Of a stretch of 8,034 nucleotides of DNA, positions 4,807 to 8,034 are shown in pieces. The position numbers were made by a program, and so were the translations under genes. The stretch comes from Acidimicrobiaceae bacterium (GTDB lineage Bacteria; Actinomycetota; Acidimicrobiia; Acidimicrobiales; Aldehydirespiratoraceae): assembly GCA_009840695.1 (NCBI GenBank), contig VXNG01000271.1:1-8034 (forward strand), given 5' to 3'. A model generated the notes under the pieces. It was not told where the DNA came from. It did no database searches and worked only from the letters and a program-made list of their open reading frames with translations. Position 1 is the first letter of the stretch. Every line of letters begins with the position of its first letter.

Positions 4807-6543
4807 CTAGGTTTGCGCCGCGCCCGCCTTGACGGCGGCGTCGGCGGCCTGGCGGGCGTGGTAGCTGGATCGGGTGAGGGGGGATGCCTCGACATGGCTG
4901 ATGCCCATCGCTTCGCCGATCTTCTTCCACCGCTCGAACACCTCCGGCGGCCACCAGCGATCAACCGGGAGATGACGGGCGCTGGGCCGCAGGTACTGGC
5001 CGATGGTCACGATGTCGGTTCCCGCTGCGTGCAGGTCGGCCATGGTCTGGACGACCTCGTCGTGGGTCTCGCCCATGCCCGCGATGATCGACGACTTGGT
5101 GGTCAGTCCCTCCGTCTTCGCCCTGGACAACACCGACAGGCTGCGGGCGTAGCCGGCCGACGGGCGCACCGCCCGCTGAAGCCGGGCCACCGTCTCGATG
5201 TTGTGGTTGAGCACGTCGGGACGGGCATCGAACACCGTCTGGAGAGCACCAGCGTCGCCGCCCAAGTCGCTTATCAGCGTCTCAACACGGGCAGTGGGAA
5301 GGCGACGCCGGATCGCGGCCACAGTCTCAGCCACCACAACCGCTCCCCCATCGGCCAGATCATCGCGGGCCACCATCGTCACCACCACGTGCTCGAGGCC
5401 CATCCGGACCGCGGCGCTGGCCACCCGCTCCGGCTCTTCTGCGTCCACAGGCCCGGGGCGACGGGTGTCAACCAGGCAGAAGCCGCAGGCCCGGGTGCAG
5501 CGCTCGCCGAGGATCATGAAGGTCGCCGTGCCGTCGTTCCAGCACTCCGAGATGTTGGGGCAGCCGGCCTCTTCGCAGACCGTCACCAGGTCGAGGCCGC
5601 GCAGCGTGGAGCGGACCTCGTGGAACGTCGGCCCGGTGCTGAGCGGGACCCGCATCCATTCCGGCTTGCGCGACCGTAGCGGCACCGGCTCATGGCTCTC
5701 GCCGTCCAGTCGGGCAGCCTCCAGGCGGCCCAGCAGGCGGGGCGACACTCCCTCGGCCGCGGCTCCGGCCGCCGGGCTGCCGTCCGGCGCCGGATCGGCA
5801 TCCATCGAGCCGTTGGCCGCGTCCCGGGTGAACTGGGCCAGGTCGGCAGGAGCCACCCAGTGGGCGACATCGGCGCGGTCGATGCGGCCGTGCGCGCCCC
5901 ACCTCCCAGCCGCCCGTTGCGCCACGAGGTCCACGACCTGTTGCATCGACACGTCGATGCCCTCAGCCGCCAGCGATGTCACTCCCAGACCGGTGATCCC
6001 GCAGGGCACGATCCGAGCGAACCACTCCAGATCGGGATCGACGTTGAGCGCGAAGCCGTGCATGGAGCGAGCCCGCGACAGCCTCACTCCGATGGCCGCG
6101 ATCTTGCGGGGCCGGAAGCCGTCTGGCTCCACCCAGACACCGGTGTGACGGTCGATACGCCCTGCCTCCAGCCCCAGGTCAGCGAGCACGCCGATCAACA
6201 TCTGCTCCACGCCGCCTACGTAGGCGGCGGTGTCGGCCATCCCGCCGCCTCGCCGGCCGGGCACGGTGAGGATCGGATAGCCCACCAGCTGCCCCGGCCC
6301 GTGGTATGTCACTTCGCCGCCCCGATCGGTCTCCACCACCGAGCCGCCCAACGCCTCGACGTCGACCAGCAAGTGCTCGCGCCGGCCCCGGCGACCCAGG
6401 GTCACCACGTGGGGATGCTCGAGCAGCAGCAGGTGGTCGTCGATGGAGTGGGCGTGCAGGCGACGCTGCAGTGCGAGAGCGTCGTCGTAGGCCACACGGC
6501 CGAGCCAGCGGATCCGCAGCACGGGCCGGTCAGGGGCGACCAC
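4807..6543 (-). CDS. Fused octanoyltransferase-lipoyl synthase (LipB-LipA)
   Basis: One uninterrupted 578-residue frame carries two normally separate lipoate enzymes. Residues 1 to about 243 are LipB, which moves octanoate from acyl carrier protein to a lysine of lipoyl domains: RGGEVTYHGPGQL at 74-86, catalytic Lys147 in RKIAAIG, and the acyl-cysteine Cys181 in PCGITGLG. Residues about 269-578 are LipA, a radical SAM enzyme that inserts two sulfurs into the bound octanoyl chain: auxiliary-cluster cysteines 323, 328 and 334 (CX4CX5C), radical SAM cysteines 349, 353 and 356 (CX3CX2C), and the terminal RSSYHA motif at 558-563 with the Ser that ligates the auxiliary cluster. Both halves are full length with every key residue, so both should be active. 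A linker rich in Ala, Pro, Asp and Gly joins them. The start is GTG at 6541-6543, 8 nt after the E2 stop and without a clear Shine-Dalgarno site. Confidence 0.95.
   Translation of the reverse strand: MVAPDRPVLRIRWLGRVAYDDALALQRRLHAHSIDDHLLLLEHPHVVTLGRRGRREHLLVDVEALGGSVVETDRGGEVTYHGPGQLVGYPILTVPGRRGGGMADTAAYVGGVEQMLIGVLADLGLEAGRIDRHTGVWVEPDGFRPRKIAAIGVRLSRARSMHGFALNVDPDLEWFARIVPCGITGLGVTSLAAEGIDVSMQQVVDLVAQRAAGRWGAHGRIDRADVAHWVAPADLAQFTRDAANGSMDADPAPDGSPAAGAAAEGVSPRLLGRLEAARLDGESHEPVPLRSRKPEWMRVPLSTGPTFHEVRSTLRGLDLVTVCEEAGCPNISECWNDGTATFMILGERCTRACGFCLVDTRRPGPVDAEEPERVASAAVRMGLEHVVVTMVARDDLADGGAVVVAETVAAIRRRLPTARVETLISDLGGDAGALQTVFDARPDVLNHNIETVARLQRAVRPSAGYARSLSVLSRAKTEGLTTKSSIIAGMGETHDEVVQTMADLHAAGTDIVTIGQYLRPSARHLPVDRWWPPEVFERWKKIGEAMGISHVEASPLTRSSYHARQAADAAVKAGAAQT
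5740..5814 (-). other. Interdomain linker of the LipB-LipA fusion
   Basis: Residues 244-268 of the fusion are low-complexity and hydrophilic (Ala, Asp, Pro, Gly, Ser) and match neither enzyme. The preceding residues (HWVAPADLAQFTRD) resemble a normal LipB C-terminal end, and the following SPRLLGRLEAARL resembles the start of actinobacterial LipA. An in-frame ATG at 5803-5805 and a GTG at 5746-5748 exist, but neither has a Shine-Dalgarno sequence at a usable distance. A covalent fusion is therefore more likely than two overlapping products. Confidence 0.8.
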
Positions 6544-6551
6544 CGATGAGC

Positions 6552-8021
6552 TCAGCGGATCTCAGCCTCCCAGTCGCGGGTCTCGATGATCTCCTTGATC
6601 CGGTGGAGGAACGCAGCCGCGTAGGCGCCGTCGAACGCTCGGTGGTCCCAGGCCATGGCGAGCACGCCCATCGAGTGGATGGCAATGGACTCGTTACCGT
6701 AGGAGTCGGTCACCACTACCGGCTTGCGGGCCACGCCGTCGGTGCTGAGGATGGCGACCTGGGGCTGGTTGATGATCGGGAACTGCATCATCGTCCCGTA
6801 CTGCCCGGCGTTGGTGAGGGTGAAGGTGCCGCCGGCCAGGTCGTCGGGTCCGAGCTTGCGGCTGCGGGCCCGGTTGGCCAGGTCCACGATGTCTCGCGCG
6901 ATCTGGCGGAGTCGTTTGCCCTCTGCGCCGTGGATCACCGGCGCCAGCAGGCCCTGGAAGTCGATGTCCACCGCGACGGCGAGGTTGACGTTCGCGTGGA
7001 CCACGAGTTCGTCTCCGCCGAAGCTGGCATTGAGGTGCGGGTAATCGCGCAGGGCGTCGACCACGGCCCGGGCGATGAAGGGCAGGTAGGTGAGGCTGAA
7101 GCCCTCTTCCGCCTTCCACGCCTGCTTGGCGGAACGGCGAACCGTCTCCACGCCCTCGTAGTCGACCTCTATGGCGGTAAGGACGTGAGGCGACGTCTGT
7201 TTGGACATCACCATGTGCTCGGCGGTGCGTCGCCGGATGTTGTTGAGGGGCACCACGCTGTCGCCGGTACGGACCGCGACTGCAGGCACCGCTGATCGTC
7301 TGGCCCGGCGTGAGCGCCGGGGCTCCTCAGGCGCGGCGGCCGGAGGCGGAGGCTCAGCCTCAACGGGAGCCGGAGCCTCCGCCGCTGCCGGAGATTCAGC
7401 GGCAGTGGGAGCTTCAGCTTCGGCCGAGGCGCGGGTCCGTATGGCCTGCTCGACGTCGGCGCGGGTGATGCGGCCGCCGAGGCCGGTGCCAGTCAGCGTG
7501 GACGGATCGAGGTTGTTCTCGCTGATCAGCCGGCGCACGACCGGCGACAGCACGATCCCCGCCGCTCGGAACGCCCCAGCGGCCCTCGGCTCCTCCGGCT
7601 CCGATGCGATTTCCGGCTCCGCCGGTTCAGATGGCGCCTCAACCGCTTCGGGCGTCGGTTCGGGGGCGGGTGGCGGTTCGGGGGCGGCCGGCGGATCGAC
7701 CACCTCTTGCACCGGCGCGACCGCCGGCGGCTCCACCACTTCCTGCACCGGCTCAACCGCCAGCGCCTCCGCGGGCGGGGCCTCCCCTGCCTCGCCGACC
7801 CGGGCCAGGACCTGTCCGACCTCCACAAGGTCGCCCTCACCGGCGAGGATCTCGGCCACCACCCCGGCCACCGGCGACGGCACCTCGGTATCGACCTTGT
7901 CGGTGGAGACTTCGAAGAGTGCCTCGTCGAGGGCAACCTCGTCACCGACCTGCTTGAACCATCGGGTGATGGTCCCCTCGGTGACCGTCTCTCCCAGTTG
8001 CGGCATCGTGATCTCGGCCAT
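6552..8021 (-). CDS. Dihydrolipoamide acyltransferase, E2 of a 2-oxoacid dehydrogenase complex
   Basis: This 489-residue E2 core protein carries acyl groups on a lipoyl arm between E1 and CoA. Residues 1-77 form one lipoyl domain with Lys42 in STDKVDTE, the residue to be octanoylated and lipoylated. A Pro/Ala/Glu linker (78-150) leads to the peripheral-subunit-binding domain (about 155-193, LSPVVRRLISENNL to GGRITRADVEQAI). A second Ala/Pro-rich linker ending in a basic patch (RRSRRARRS) leads to the catalytic domain (about 255-489) with DHRAFDG, catalytic His460 and Asp464. The N-terminus is of the type often named SucB in actinobacteria; the M. tuberculosis protein of that type, DlaT, is in fact the pyruvate dehydrogenase E2, so acetyl versus succinyl versus branched-chain specificity cannot be settled here. 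DlaT has two lipoyl domains; this has one. The ATG at 8019-8021 has AAGGA 6 nt upstream. The lipoylation enzyme gene follows after 8 nt. Confidence 0.95.
   Translation of the reverse strand: MAEITMPQLGETVTEGTITRWFKQVGDEVALDEALFEVSTDKVDTEVPSPVAGVVAEILAGEGDLVEVGQVLARVGEAGEAPPAEALAVEPVQEVVEPPAVAPVQEVVDPPAAPEPPPAPEPTPEAVEAPSEPAEPEIASEPEEPRAAGAFRAAGIVLSPVVRRLISENNLDPSTLTGTGLGGRITRADVEQAIRTRASAEAEAPTAAESPAAAEAPAPVEAEPPPPAAAPEEPRRSRRARRSAVPAVAVRTGDSVVPLNNIRRRTAEHMVMSKQTSPHVLTAIEVDYEGVETVRRSAKQAWKAEEGFSLTYLPFIARAVVDALRDYPHLNASFGGDELVVHANVNLAVAVDIDFQGLLAPVIHGAEGKRLRQIARDIVDLANRARSRKLGPDDLAGGTFTLTNAGQYGTMMQFPIINQPQVAILSTDGVARKPVVVTDSYGNESIAIHSMGVLAMAWDHRAFDGAYAAAFLHRIKEIIETRDWEAEIR
7689..7751 (-). repeat. 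Direct repeat within the first E2 linker
   Basis: Residues 91-99 (PVQEVVEPP) and 103-111 (PVQEVVDPP) are near-identical units separated by three residues, within a longer Pro/Ala/Glu-rich linker. Such segments act as stiff, mobile tethers for the lipoyl domain. The repeat probably arose by a local duplication, and its unit number may vary between strains. Confidence 0.7.
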
Positions 8022-8027
8022 CAGCAG

Positions 8028-8032
8028 TCCTT
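8028..8032 (-). promoter_or_regulatory. Shine-Dalgarno site of the E2 gene
   Basis: AAGGA on the minus strand lies 6 nt before the ATG at 8019-8021 and supports that start. The bases just upstream (CTAAGGA at the window edge) contain a TAA that could be the stop codon of a preceding gene, but too little sequence is present to tell. Confidence 0.65.
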
Positions 8033-8034
8033 AG

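Noticed and set aside
4797..4964. N-terminal extension of the M24 peptidase
   Set aside because: It overlaps the conserved C-terminus of LipA in another frame and is low-complexity and basic. The ATG at 4794-4796 gives the normal N-terminal domain.
6306..7295. Plus-strand 329-residue open frame
   Set aside because: It spans the antisense of both LipB and E2, crossing their boundary, and shows no domain-like sequence.
7689..7751. Tandem repeat considered as a mobile or CRISPR-like element
   Set aside because: There are only two near-copies, in frame within a coding linker; a local coding duplication explains them.
7201..8034. Plus-strand Ser/Ala/Gly-rich frame resembling a low-complexity surface protein
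   Set aside because: The composition is the antisense image of the Pro/Ala/Glu linkers of E2, not an independent gene.

Overview
The window is high-GC, gene-dense bacterial DNA with every supported gene on the minus strand, so transcription runs from position 8034 towards 1. It most likely comes from an actinobacterium. Three points support this: a dihydrolipoamide acyltransferase (E2) gene next to lipB and lipA functions, as in the Mycobacterium tuberculosis dlaT-lipB-lipA region where a leucyl aminopeptidase (pepB) is also close by; actinobacterial-type lipoyl synthase sequence (VARDD and LRPSARH motifs); and a Ku/LigD-type end-joining pair. An Acidimicrobiia-like lineage is a guess from sequence style, not something I can show.

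Read in the direction of transcription, there are three blocks. Block 1 (8021 to 2820) is a tight run of four genes with gaps of 8, 10 and 18 nt: an E2 acyltransferase with one lipoyl domain; a single ORF that fuses octanoyltransferase LipB to lipoyl synthase LipA through an Ala/Pro/Asp/Gly-rich linker; an M24 (Xaa-Pro dipeptidase-like) metallopeptidase; and an unrecognised membrane protein with about eight hydrophobic segments. Block 2 (2742 to 893) is a non-homologous end-joining pair: Ku, with the clearest Shine-Dalgarno site in the window, and a stand-alone LigD-type polymerase domain without ligase or phosphoesterase domains. Block 3 (795 to the left edge) is the N-terminal half of an M17 leucyl aminopeptidase (PepA), cut by the window.

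The fusion enzyme and its neighbour form a functional unit. LipB would transfer octanoate from acyl-ACP to Lys42 of the E2 lipoyl domain, and the fused LipA would insert two sulfurs into that octanoyl group. The two consecutive lipoylation steps therefore sit on one polypeptide encoded 8 nt after a protein substrate. The end-joining block is bounded by structured non-coding DNA on both sides: two overlapping hairpins before ku, and a long, nearly symmetric two-tier inverted repeat after the LigD-type gene.

The LipB-LipA fusion is the most unusual gene in the window, and the 836-882 inverted repeat is the most unusual non-coding element. I saw no tRNA, rRNA, CRISPR array, transposase or prophage gene. 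No gap between genes exceeds 100 bases.
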